From positions 248,001-312,000 of the forward strand of contig JAMZAV010000447.1 of the NCBI GenBank assembly GCA_024449915.1: a DNA stretch of 64,000 nucleotides, in the 5' to 3' direction. This DNA comes from Sweltsa coloradensis. Its lineage: Eukaryota; Arthropoda; Insecta; Plecoptera; Chloroperlidae. Shown in pieces: positions 34,015-45,300 of this stretch (position 1 is the stretch's first letter; every line of letters starts with the position of its first letter). Position numbers and translations under genes: made by a program. The notes under the pieces are model-generated. The model ran no database searches, was not told where the DNA came from, and was given only the letters and a program-made list of their open reading frames with translations.

Positions 34015-34093
34015 CTGTGATAACCTACTATTTCTATTTTTCGAGCTGGTTCTGGCTTAATACCACGTGCTTCGACATATGGAGGACATTCAG
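34015..34093 (+). CDS. mthl: Copy C exon 3: TM3
   Basis: 79 bases, TTTCAG acceptor and CAG|GTATTG donor. Encodes VITYYFYFSSWFWLNTTCFD, then IWRTF, with the same Trp-to-Arg change as copy B. Confidence 0.88.
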
Positions 34094-34398
34094 GTATTGT
34101 TTGATTTCTCACATTTAAATTAGCGGATTGAAGCAAAGAAGGAATTCAAAGAAAATTAAAATCAGTTCTGTGATTGGATGAGTAGACTCAGAATACGAAA
34201 CAGTTTTTATTATTCATTTAATTTGATAACATTTGAATTATTCAATCATTTTAAGTGTCACGGCGCATAGGAAGGGGGGGGGGAGGACCACTCGCCCCAC
34301 ATTTTTCCTGGGACCCCACTACTTACAGAATGTAAAACACCAGGAACAACAGAAAATCTAGAAGCAGTCAGTATCAATGGTATTTAACATCTTTAGTA

Positions 34399-34788
34399 GG
34401 CTAGATTCCCAGTCATTAGTCCACTGGCGTGACAATTAGAAGCCATTTTGAATAGGTCGGTTTGTATGTTAAATTAGGTTGTAGCGATTTGTAGCCCAAA
34501 TATTTTTCAAGCGTGCTGTCAGGTTGACAGGTGAGCATATTAGACATTAACACCAAATGATTACTAAATTCCCTTATGCAATAACTTCTTATTGTTTCTG
34601 TTTGTGCATTCCCATGTTGCACAAGCTAAAACCATATCAAAAAATCCAGAAAAATACTTTTTTCCATTTAAAACATAATGTAAAGCATAAATTGAAACGC
34701 CAAATCGCCATCATGAATAGGTCAGATTGACGATTCAATTTGCTACGCTCGCGCCTGTGCGGACTTATTTGAGACTGGGGATCTAGCC
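34399..34788. mobile_element. TIR MITE family R3, copy 2
   Basis: In intron 3 of copy C. Ends GGCTAGATTCCCAGTC and GACTGGGGATCTAGCC are inverted repeats. The body aligns with 15040-15415. Confidence 0.7.
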
Positions 34789-34931
34789 TACTATAGATGT
34801 TAAATATTATTGGTCAGTATATCTAGCCTAGACAAGGAAAAAATGTCATCAAAAACCTTCACCCATTCCCACGTTCCCCCCTCCCATTCGAAAACGAGTT
34901 CCTATGGTGCTGACCGTCCAACTTTCCACAG

Positions 34932-35113
34932 TGGGAACCGCACCCGCCTGGGCCACAAGGATCCACGAGGCCATGTGAAGTTCGTCTACTACTCGTGCTA
35001 TGCGTGGGGCGCTGCCCTCGTCCCGCTCTGCATCTTTGCGACGATGATGTTTGCAGAGAACATACCCAACAACTACCTCAGGCCTAAGATTACGTCACAC
35101 TGCTTGTTCGAAG
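34932..35113 (+). CDS. mthl: Copy C exon 4: TM4 and loop 2
   Basis: 182 bases, TTCCACAG acceptor, GAAG|GTAAAG donor. Encodes the loop GHKDPRGHVKFVYYSC, TM4 and TSHCLF; the loop Cys is kept but the following Trp is Leu. Confidence 0.88.
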
Positions 35114-35174
35114 GTAAAGAAACGGGGATGCACTGATTGTGCTAAATTTTCACTGAACTAAAAACTACTGTACT

Positions 35175-35938
35175 AAAACACACTGTCCTAACCCTCTCAG
35201 TCACGAATTAAATTGGTGTTAATTAGGTCATTTTCAGAAAAAAAAAATCATTTTTTAATTTTTTTTAATAAGAATTTTGATATTTATCAATATTTTTAAG
35301 CACGAATTTGAGGAATTAAGGCCAAATTTTGATTTTAAACTTAAGTTACAATTTTAGTTCAAATTTAAATTTAAAGCACATTTCTAAAAGAAGATATTTT
35401 TCAGAATTTTTGGTATATTTAAGATTTTGCTTATCTCAAAAACAACAATATTACATGTCCGGGAAAAAAACAAAATATTCACATTTTTAGCAATTTTTGC
35501 GGATTTGTATTTTCAATCTTTTCCAATAAAGGTGCAAATTCATCCCAATGAAATGGGGAATTTTTTCATTTCTTTTCAAATTCACCATTGTTTTAAAATG
35601 TGGTCAAACTTAAGTCCATGATTACCATGACTGAGAGGGCTTAACTGCTTTCCCGACTGAAGAAATAGCTTAATATCTTATTGTGTTCCTGCTAATACAT
35701 TACTAGGTGAGAAGTGGGGACAAGACCAAAATTGTACTGTCCTTAAAAAGAACTGGACACAAATTTCACTTTCCTAAACTATGTTTTTGACTTGGGCAAT
35801 ACAGTTGTCAAAAAGAAGTGTCTTATCCCCATCTCTCACATAGTTAAGTAAAAGCTAAATTTGATATTAAATACACAAAGGTATAAGCAAACAGAGTGTT
35901 TCTTTCAGTTGATAAAGCAGTTTAGGACAGTGTGTTTT
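35175..35938. mobile_element. Nested TIR elements
   Basis: Outer inverted ends AAAACACACTGTCCTAA (about 35176) and TTAGGACAGTGTGTTTT (about 35921). An inner element at 35194-35641 has ends ACCCTCTCAGTCA and TGACTGAGAGGGC. Both are AT-rich and non-coding. Confidence 0.5.
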
Positions 35939-36342
35939 TATTGCACTGAGAATTAAGACAGTAAAATTTAGTACAATCCGTGACCAGTCAAGGATAATAT
36001 AAACAACCATTATCTTTAATATTTAAAACCCCAAGACAGTGTTCCAACTATAATATACTTTTTGGAAATCGTATATTCGACATTATTAAGTAAACTCGCG
36101 TTGCAGCGGTGTCATAAACGTTATGTTTGCGTCTGCTGTTACAAACTATTTAGGTTTGTTGATTTAAAAAAAAACACAACGACATCCAAAATAAAGTTAA
36201 TTCATACTTATTTACAATTATATACAAAAGATGGTCAATCCATAAGAATCAGTAAAAGATTGAATTATAATTGCCCAATTTTGGTAGTTAGAGGTGTATA
36301 AATTTCCTATTTTTGTGTTCATTATTCATGATTCATCATAAA

Positions 36343-37259
36343 CTAGGGAAACGCCAAAGTCGTTGTTAAACGAGTGAGTGAGCCATGTGTTGAGTACCCG
36401 GTTACATTACTTTTCTTCCCCCTACCTTAGGCCTACCTAGCCTATCATAGGCTACAGAGGCGCATTATGGCCTTACAGTTGACGCGCCCGTATACCAACT
36501 AAACTTTAAAAAACTATTATTTATACGAATATAATTATCAAACTTAAATGCAAATGTTCCCGGGTACTCACCACATGACTCGCTCACTCGTCTAACAACG
36601 ACATTGGCGTTTCCCAAGTCTAGTTGGCTAAAGCGCCCTTAAGGCCGCTTTACACGGAGAAGTTGAAAAAGTAAAAAGTAAAAAGTGAAAAGAACGAGTA
36701 GGATGAGAAAAAGAAATCTCCTGGTCGGGAAAGATTTTGTAATTCCTAGATTGTATTTTAAAAATTATTAAATATGTTTTGAAACGCATAAAACGCAGTG
36801 TAGTCCATCATCTGTGACAATACTATGGAAAACATAGCCAGTACGAAATACGTGTAAATATTGCAAGGTTTACCCAATCTACGAGCGGAATTTGGGGGTA
36901 CCTTGACGTTCAACATTTGATAGACCTTGCATGGGCACGGCATTTCACAGCCAGGTTAATAACAAACAAAAAAATCTTTTCAAAATCTAAACCATTGTCG
37001 TTAAAATAATTTCTAAACATTGGAAGCCTATTTTTCAATTTATTATTTCTTGTAGGTTTAAATCGCAATGGATCTTGCTGATTTTGTTAGCAGTTCTCAA
37101 TAAACTCGTACCGGATGTCTGTTTAAAATTTCAGCGCAATCTGTTCAGCGATTTGGCTGATTTTCAACGCACACATACACACATACACACGCAGACTAAC
37201 GATAAGCGCCGTTTGAGTTGAATGGAGATCACTCCGTTCGCTGCGCTCACTCGTTTAAT
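36343..37259. mobile_element. F-like element with inverted start, copy 1
   Basis: Starts CTAGGGAAACGCCAAAGTCG. The inverse of that end recurs at about 36593-36624. It ends CTGCGCTCACTCGTTTAAT. About 900 bp align with 61848-62716 (GTAGTCCATCATCTGTGACA, AATTTGGGGGTACCTTGA, TTTGTTAGCAGTTCTCA). No coding capacity. Confidence 0.65.
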
Positions 37260-37292
37260 CATCATCATCATCATCTATCACCTAAAACAGTC

Positions 37293-37362
37293 ACTGTATA
37301 ATCTAGTGCTGTAACATTTCAGACGACGACGCCACCGTATGGGTATACTTGAAAGTACCAGT
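37293..37362 (+). repeat. Partial duplicate of copy C exon 5 start
   Basis: The 70 bases 37293-37362 (intron end, TTTCAG acceptor and the first 40 exon bases) recur at 37371-37440 with one difference, at a 78-bp spacing. Splicing at the upstream acceptor (after 37322) would reach an in-frame TAG at about 37381-37383. Confidence 0.88.
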
Positions 37363-37400
37363 AGCTAGCTACTGTATAATCTAGTACTGTAACATTTCAG

Positions 37401-37569
37401 ACGACGACGCCACCGTATGGGTATACTTGAAAGTACCAGTCGATGTAATCATCGTCTGTAACATGGTGTTCTTCACCCTCACAGCACTGAACATCTGTAA
37501 GTTGAGGAAGCAAACATCTGTGCTCTCTGACAGCCAGCATAATAAACAAACGGCAAACAACGAGCTTCG
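37401..37569 (+). CDS. mthl: Copy C exon 5: TM5
   Basis: 169 bases, TTTCAG acceptor, CG|GTAAGT donor. Encodes DDATVWVYLKVPVDVIIVCN then the TM5 end and the loop LRKQTSVLSDSQ. This frame joins exon 4 and exon 6 correctly. Confidence 0.88.
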
Positions 37570-38292
37570 GTAAGTTTACTTTACATTCGCCATCGTCATC
37601 CCATCGTCGTTACCCAGGTAATTGTTCTTTTCCATTCTTCATTAAGTCCATGATTTCTTTCAAAACATTGATATAATAACAGGAACGTTTTTAAAAACTC
37701 TTCGCTACTTTTAAAATGTATACTTCTCGATGTGTGTGGTAATTGCAAATGGCAAAATACTCCATTTTCCTGCAGCCAAGTGATAGATGAGTATGACTCA
37801 AATTATTGCAAAATATAGAAAAAGAAAAAGAAAATACAAAAAGGGGAAAAGAATGAAACAATCAAACAGACAGTCAATTCTCTCATTAAATTAGGCACAG
37901 TTAAAAATAACCTTTTGCTTTTATACTCAACCACATCTTTGTTCCAATATTCAAAACTTCACTATTGGTTTTTCACACTTGTGACATGTGACAGACTTTA
38001 ACGTTTTAGAGGAAGTTGGAATATAGCTGATGTGCAGAATTTCAATTAAATTATAAATTATATTAACAACAAAATTTTGAAGCCCTGTCAAAGGGAAACA
38101 ACTTTCAATTAATACTTTATACCCTATTCGGGTTTTCTCAGTTTGGTTATTTAACAGATCAGAATAAATTCAATATTCCAAATTTCCAGCCAAGATCATT
38201 GATTACCATGTGCTGGATACAGTCATTGTTTAAGAATAATGTCTCAATGCTCTTAGGTATGTAATTTCATATTTTTTTTACTATTCCCATAG
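37570..38292 (+). other. Intron 5 of copy C
   Basis: AT-rich; no feature recognised. Confidence 0.6.
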
Positions 38293-38536
38293 GTTGACGC
38301 CGTACTTAAAGCTATTCCTCTTGATGGGAGCCTATACCGGGATAGTAGAAATTATTTTCGTGTCAACTTCTCAACATAATTTCCTGCGGTGGATATTTGA
38401 ACTAGCAAACAGCCTTGTAGGCCTCCCAATCTTTATCATCTCCGTATGTAACTCCAAAGTGAAACGACTATTAATGGCAAGACTCAAAATAAGAACGGGA
38501 TCAAGTGCCGCCACATCAGCGATGGAATTAACGTGA
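38293..38536 (+). CDS. mthl: Copy C exon 6: TM6, TM7, C-terminus
   Basis: CCCATAG acceptor. Encodes TM6 (YLKLFLLMGAYTGIVEIIF), TM7 and the tail ending SAATSAMELT with a TGA stop. Open throughout. Confidence 0.9.
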
Positions 38537-38549
38537 AATAAGTTATAAA

Positions 38550-39085
38550 CAAGTGGACATAGGAACGATTCTTGTGGTCATCCTTATTTATGCTAATCCA
38601 TCGTGTAAGACTTACTGTAAAAAGTGCTCCATACAAACGTCTAGTTAACGATGATAATGAGTGGGGACACTCAAGTGTAGAAACTGACGTGAAGGAATCT
38701 AAGCGATTTTTTTTTGTTAAAGGCCCTAGGAATGATCCATGTGGCACCCTTATCGTTATTTATACCTGCGTAAGTGTTATTGTACAACTGAACCAGACAA
38801 AACTCTAATTAATCATGTCGACGAGTGCTGATCCTTGATGTTCATACGTGATTGACAAAATGACGCGAAGGTAATGAAATGAAATGAGTTGCTAAATGAG
38901 CCTAGGAATCGTTTATGTGTAAGTGGAATTGTACAAGTGCACTAGACAAAAGTGTACTTAATGATGTCAACGAGTGCTGATCCTTGATACTCATACATGA
39001 TTGTACAAGTAATGTGGAGGTACTTCAATAAAGTGAGTTGTTAACTGGACCTAAGAATCGTCCTTGTGGGATTCCTTATTATTAT
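38550..39085 (+). repeat. 3' terminal tandem array of copy C
   Basis: Decayed unit headers at about 38552 (GTGGACATAGGAACG), 38719 (GGCCCTAGGAATGATCC), 38896 (GAGCCTAGGAATCG) and 39044 (TGGACCTAAGAATCGTCC). Spacing from exon to first unit is about 157 bp, a little shorter than in A, B and D. AATAAA occurs at 39027-39032. Confidence 0.7.
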
Positions 39086-42058
39086 TCGTCTTCGATCTTA
39101 AGTCGACAAACAACAGCTGAATATGTACGAGTATACATAGTTAATGTCACTGAATTTAAACAAAATGTGAAACGATCCAAACTGACAATTTAAATAACTT
39201 TGCGAGTAAGTGTTCAGGAAAACAGTACAAAAGCGTGTGTACAGTTGTTTTATCAACATTCTTAAGAGACTGTTTATATAATCAACTGTGCAAGAGTAAT
39301 AAGTACATTAAATATAATGTATTGATTATTTTATTACGTGTGTCCAGTGTTTTAGCGATTATTCTACCAATATTTTTAAATACAAACTAGCCTTAATGTT
39401 TAATATAGTTTGTGTTTCGCCCTGATTTCTTCGTTAAACATTCTTCAACAGGTGTAAACCGTACAACTTATAATAAAAAATGAAACTTTATAACAGGTGA
39501 TATCGGAAATCATTGGACTATTTATGTTAAAGAAATATTTTAATCAGAATAAAGTGTTAATTCGACTACTTTTTTTAAAGTTACAACCAAATTGTGCATA
39601 TACATGTGAACAACCCCTTAAAATTCAAACATTACAATCACCGTCATTACCTCTATTTATATATCACAATCCATACCATCCACCAAACACGCAGTACTGC
39701 ACGTGAGTTTTCAAATAAATAAATAAATACATAGCTACATACTTTATTTAATTTTAATTTTGCGAGGATGAAAAAAAAATTGACTGTATGGACCCAAAAG
39801 CAAGATTTTTGCATTCATATAATATTGTTTTTACATTTTGGGGTCTCGTTAAATAAAAGCAAGAATAAATAAGACCCGAATAATTATTTGTATGTGTAAT
39901 AAATAATTATAATATTTTGAGTGATTGGAATACAGATGAAAATAATTTCTATCAACCGAAATTAAACCCGCGACTTCTTCCTTCAGGACAACAGAATAAT
40001 ATAAATTTTGGTTTTCAAAGGATCGAACGTGTGTCATTTTTTATTCTAAACATTCGTCAGTACTCATATTTGTTACAATGTAGACACAGAATATGATCCT
40101 AATTTTTCTTCAATTTTCTCTCGTCTATATTGATTTACATAACATTCCAAAAAGGAAGTATTCTCAAAGAATTTAATATATTGGTTGGATAATATATGAA
40201 GAACTCATTTTATTTTGTCTTGTATTTCAATATAAAATTACTTATGTAACTGTGTATTTAATAAATTACGGTATTATATACTATATGCGCTAAGTGTGTG
40301 TGTGAAACACATCTTGTTTCAAGCAATCAAATAATTAGTTTATACCTTATGATATTTTGCATGTTGAATGTCTAAATAAATCAATATTAATAAACAAACG
40401 ATTTTATTGTATCTAATAGAGTTTGAATTTCGGTCGCCACATAATATTGCATCTTCCCTGTGTAATTTCAATTCCTTTTCCTCTCCTCTGACTCTTACGA
40501 AAAGAGGTTGAAAGATTCAAAGATGATCTTAGACTATTAAAGATATCCAGATATGAATTTTGCTACCTGGGCATCAACATAAATATACAAGGTTATATTG
40601 TTTATCTGAAGCTGGTTTCGGGGGTATCAATGACAGAAACTCTTTATTATTTTTTGCAAAGAATTAAATTTATCTTGGGAAGCCTGCCCAGGGTGCAATG
40701 AAACCTTACTATGTTGGAGTAATGAGTGTAATAGCGGAAGTATGCATAAAAAAAATTTGGTCTCTACAAAAGACTATGATTAATGATCTATCATCTTACT
40801 CTAAAACAATGTTTCATGCAAATTTTGTTTTTTTGTTTTTTGGTAAACACGCTCCTTAACGTTTGAGCCAACAATGTTGGTATTTTTTAACGTTCAAATA
40901 TCCGGCATATTTTGCATTGATACAATAATATTATATTGATCGTTAATTGCACTAATTTTTTTACTGTTATATGTTTAAACTTAAGAAACGTGCGTTTCGC
41001 TTAAAAGTTATAAGACTTCATAAAAACAATGTTTTAAACCTTTTAGTGGATAAAAACTCTTTAATATAATACAATAAAAACAATAACGTTTAAGAAATTT
41101 TAGAAACGTTTTTAAAACGTGCTTTCTTGTTACTGAAATATCGACGATTGCTAAATATGCTCATCGAGTTGGGTAAACTAGCCTTACATGAATATTAATA
41201 AACAAGGGGAGAGCCCAGGCCCGTGGTTCACAGGGGCTAACGTAGGGCCCTGCACAAATCCATTATATCCGATATATAATTATTATAAATAATCGTATGC
41301 AAACGAAGCAAGTTATACCAAATTGCCCTTCCATTCTGGTAAATAATGAATGTCTAATGGCCGTTAGTAAGTCTAAATGCCAGTATTTCTTTAACGGCTT
41401 GGAAAAACTAATGGTAAAAATAAATAAGATAAACAGTGTTATGACTTATCTAGAAAATCTACATAGATAAAATCGGTTATCTATTATCTTATCTAGATAA
41501 GTTTTTTGTTATCTTTTTTAATTATCTAGATAAAATAAGTTTATGTTATCCAAGCTTTTTTAGCTTTTAGATATAAATTTTTTTGATAAAATAGTAAACA
41601 ATAATTTAGAGAAAAATATAACAATTAATCACTTTTTTAAACGAAAATACTTCTACTAGTTGAAATGTGCGTACACGGGTAATGTCAATTCGTCAAGTCT
41701 GACAAGTAAGTTATTACGATTGACAAGAAAACTGTTTTTGGAGATTTTTTTACGTCAATCTCAATAATTATTAATTATTATCTTTTATCTAAACAAAATT
41801 ATCTAGATTTTTTTTACTTTATCTTTTATCTTATCTATATAACTTCTGGAGAATTATCTTTATCTATGTCTAGATTTTTTTAAATATCGAGTCACAAAAC
41901 TGACGATAAGGCTGTCTTGCCTGTGGTCGGAATTGAACCAAAGTCCTTCTAAATCGATGTCACACGTTTTTCCACTGTAACCACCTAGTTCTAAGGGAAC
42001 CACCTAGTTCTTCCGATCGGATGGGCTTGCACGTTGCCTACAGGCGTATCCCATGATG
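39086..42058. other. Spacer between copies C and D
   Basis: No gene recognised. AT-rich, with a SINE B scrap (CCTGCCCAGGGTGCAATG at about 40683) and a stretch rich in TATCTAGATA motifs at 41440-41880 that could be a decayed palindromic element. Confidence 0.5.
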
Positions 42059-42158
42059 CAGTTCCCCTTGAGAGCGAGGCGGATACTAGACACCGCACAG
42101 CACCACACGTCGGTCTGCAAGTGCAAGTCAGTTAGTGTAGCCTCGCCCGTCGCCGAGG
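42059..42158 (+). promoter_or_regulatory. Proximal promoter and 5' UTR of copy D
   Basis: TCAGTT with its A at 42130 fits the arthropod Inr TCAGTY. GGATG at 42157-42161 fits the DPE RGWYV exactly at +28, overlapping the start codon. The last ~25 bases before the ATG are the block shared with B and C. Confidence 0.42.
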
Positions 42159-42304
42159 ATGGACGTGCGAGGGCTGGTCCTGGTCTTCCTGGTGTCATCA
42201 CTGGTGGGTGTGACGTCATCTCAGTGTGGTGACCGGGAGAGCGTGGAGGTCCGGGGGGGTCGGCGACAGAGCGATGGCAGTCTGGTGGCGGGAGACGGAC
42301 AGAG
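42159..42304 (+). CDS. mthl: Copy D exon 1: signal peptide
   Basis: 146 bases, differing from B and C at only two sites (Ala7 to Val and one silent change). GC-rich. Donor CAGAG|GTAGGG. Confidence 0.9.
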
Positions 42305-45300
42305 GTAGGGGAACATTTCGAATTTGATAATTTTTGTACAATCCAAAAAATTACAAATTCTTCTTGGCCGATGGTTAAACTTAGTCTCCAGGACTACTAA
42401 ACCACTGGATTATTGATGGATTATAAATATAATAAACATTTGATGAAATAAAACAAAACACATATTTTTTGACACGGCACACTAATTGTCACACGTTGGT
42501 AACCTACACCCCTCACAACCTACATCGCAGACCTGGCACTAAACTATATTAACTGGTATGGAGTGTAGTCGAATGTCGAGTAACAACCAAATGTGATTTA
42601 TATAAAACAGAACTCGCTTTTAGGGTACACGTAAAGGAGCGTGGTGGAATTAGATTATAGTTGAGAAACACGAATGTCGAGCAAATTTTAAGCATTCATC
42701 CATCTGAGAAGGAACTAGAGAAAACCTTCAATAAGGATTGCCGGTGATCAGGATCAAACGACGACTACCGAATGTGAGTTTCGCGTGTAACACATAATAT
42801 GTTACTACAACTTGTTGGTTCTAGGACGATCTCTGTTGTATTACATTTACATTACCATTTCAATGAGCTTCCTTGTCAAATTGGATAGGTGCCAGGATTG
42901 AATATGTCACGTGCCATGTGTCTGGTTCTCGAAGACATAAAATATTCGGTAGATATGGCTCAGTGCCTGCACACGTGAGAACGCTCGTGCGGGAGGCCGT
43001 CGGAACGATTACTGGCACCGGCAATCCTGACTGGAGGGTTTCACCAGGGTTTTGTAATGACCTAACGGTTGGCGCGCCCTTCAACCAAATACACAAACAC
43101 ACTTATCTTTCCACCCTCCTCCCCAACTGATATCACCCCTTGCGCTTGGGTTATGACCAATTATTCGACTTCAGCTAATATGTATTTTTTTAAATACTTT
43201 TTGTTATGATTTCCGCGGCAGGGAACACATCAGTGCTAACCGATGTGACCCTCTTCAGGTGGTTTACTAACTAGGTACTATATTATTGAAGTTACGACCA
43301 TTGAAAAAGGAATGTCCGAAGGCTGTTTAAGGGGACTCAATAGCTTGCATCCGCATTAACGACTGAAAAATACATTTTGAAAAAAAATTCTGGCAAGATT
43401 GCAGTTCTCGACGGGATTCGAATCTGGGACCTACCGAATCAGAGTCTCGCGCTTTACGCTTGAGCCACCCCTGTCGGTGCTTACGTTCAATTCATAAGTA
43501 CTGAACATTGAGCAAATATAAATTGCGTTTCATTTAATACTTCAAACAAGAATTATTCTATCGTTTAGTTATTGTGTAAAGTTAATATCAGTTCCTGTTT
43601 GAAGGAGTAATCGTGATATGATTTGCCTTGAATTATTATTATCTAGACAAGGCTGTGGTTATAGTATATAACGGAAATGAAGATAAAAGTAGCGCAAAGT
43701 GTAGTGTGTTTTACATCCGTAATATCCTCTTAAAACTTGTAATGTCTCGATAAGGCTACGAGGGAGACTCTTATTCTGTTGTTTGTACCTCGATGCCTAT
43801 CTTATTATTGTGCCTTAATTGACGAAGGCCATCTATAATATTTCTTTTATTGTCATTTTTCTTTTTTAATTTTTTTTCTGTTCTCTTCTTTTTTTATTCT
43901 TAAGCTTAGAGGCTTGTTGTTACACAGTGTCTAAGTTTACTTTGATCAGACAACAATAAGCATTTCTTTATTATATCTGTAGTAAAACGTACAATATACA
44001 GTTTTTGGGAATTACATCTTTTACACCTTGGTTATCTGGAAATATTTTTAAAACCTACCATATTTAAAAACAGTATATATCAATAAGATATGGTTCAAAT
44101 TGCATGCACCCTAAAAATTTCAAATCCGTCGTATCATCAATGCCATTGTGAAGAACTTGTAAGCCACAATTTTTTTAGTCACTGGGTTTAGGCAAATGGG
44201 AGGAGAAGATTTACTTACTTATTCCAAACCAAATGACGGCCATGTTGTCGAGTTCAAAGAACAAATTGTAGCAATTCTGATCTAATGCCGTCATGTTTCA
44301 GATATCCTCCAGGTTGCTTCTGGAACACATCTCCCAACAACATATCTGGGTGTCCTGGCAAGGTCAAGCCATGCGTTGCAAAGTGTTGCCCGGGTGATCA
44401 AGTCAGGGACGACGAGAACTACCAGTGCCTCTCCAGCAACAATCCCCTTCTGAACACTCTTCGCCCTCAACCAATAGGAAACTTCAACACGTCCTATTTC
44501 GACCTTGTCCACGTGAACCCCTGCTACCTTGGTGCTCACATCCCCGAAGCAAAGAACGACGAGTATACAATACTAGAAAACGCTTCTTTATTCATGCGTC
44601 ATGCAGACGACGATGAGGAGCTACTCTATGAAGCGGGTCATTTCTGTCAGGAAATTGTCGAAACAAATGGCACAGGAGGACAGATCCAATACTTTGCTTG
44701 TTTTAGACAGGAAGATTTTGAAAGTGTGAAAGAAAGAGATGTAAGGTACCTTGTCTATTCGATATGTTGTATCATATCGATACCGTTCCTCATTGCCACA
44801 CTGGTGGTTTACGCTGTGATACCGGAGCTGAGGAATCTCCACGGCAAGTGCTTGATGAGTCACGTGGCCAGTCTGACAGTCGCCTATGTGTGCCTGGCGT
44901 TGATCCAGCTTGGGATAGATCTGCTCTCAACAGATGGTTGCATCACAGCAGGTGAGAATACAGAATTAATAACGGTTTAATATTTAACATAATTTCGAAT
45001 TCCCCAAAAATTAGCATTCTGGTTTGGGGGTTACAATGGCTCCCTCCTTCTTGAGCTATTTCCAATTTCGTAGTTGCCGGGTAGCCAGACCACTCAAATT
45101 CTTCAATCTATTCTTCATCTGATTCTTCATCCATATCGTTTCCTTCTCTTTACTCTTTACCAACTATTTACCAATTAGTTCACAGTTCACTGTAGTGCCA
45201 ACTATCAGTCTATGTCACCTTAAAAAGAAAAGGTTGCACCCACGAAACACGGCGACTATTTATGACATTTGTCTTTAAATAAAAAAATGTAAATCTTATA

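Larger units (their letters stand above)
35114..37400 (+). other. Intron 4 of copy C
   Basis: Holds nested inverted-repeat elements (35175-35938), a ~0.9 kb F-like element (36343-37259), a TCA microsatellite (about 37258-37276) and the decoy partial exon (37293-37362). Confidence 0.6.
30203..38536 (+). pseudogene. mthl: mth-like GPCR, copy C (one-base frameshift in exon 2)
   Basis: Same six-exon plan: 30203-30348, 32602-33246, 34015-34093, 34932-35113, 37401-37569 and 38293-38536. All splice sites are intact, and every exon is open except exon 2. There, an A-run at 32770-32775 has one base more than expected. The start frame ([15 protein letters not shown]) then ends at TAA 32819-32821, while the rest of the ectodomain, TM1 and TM2 continue one frame over. 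A six-base in-frame deletion removes two residues just before. Discounting the extra base, the length (487 codons) equals D. The rest shows little decay, so this is a young pseudogene, a polymorphic null allele or a homopolymer sequencing error. The start of exon 5 is also duplicated upstream (37323-37362), giving a second acceptor that leads to a stop. Confidence 0.75.

Noticed and set aside
44291..44863. Antisense and alternative frames over copy D exon 2
   Set aside because: Shadows of the receptor exon; no known domain.
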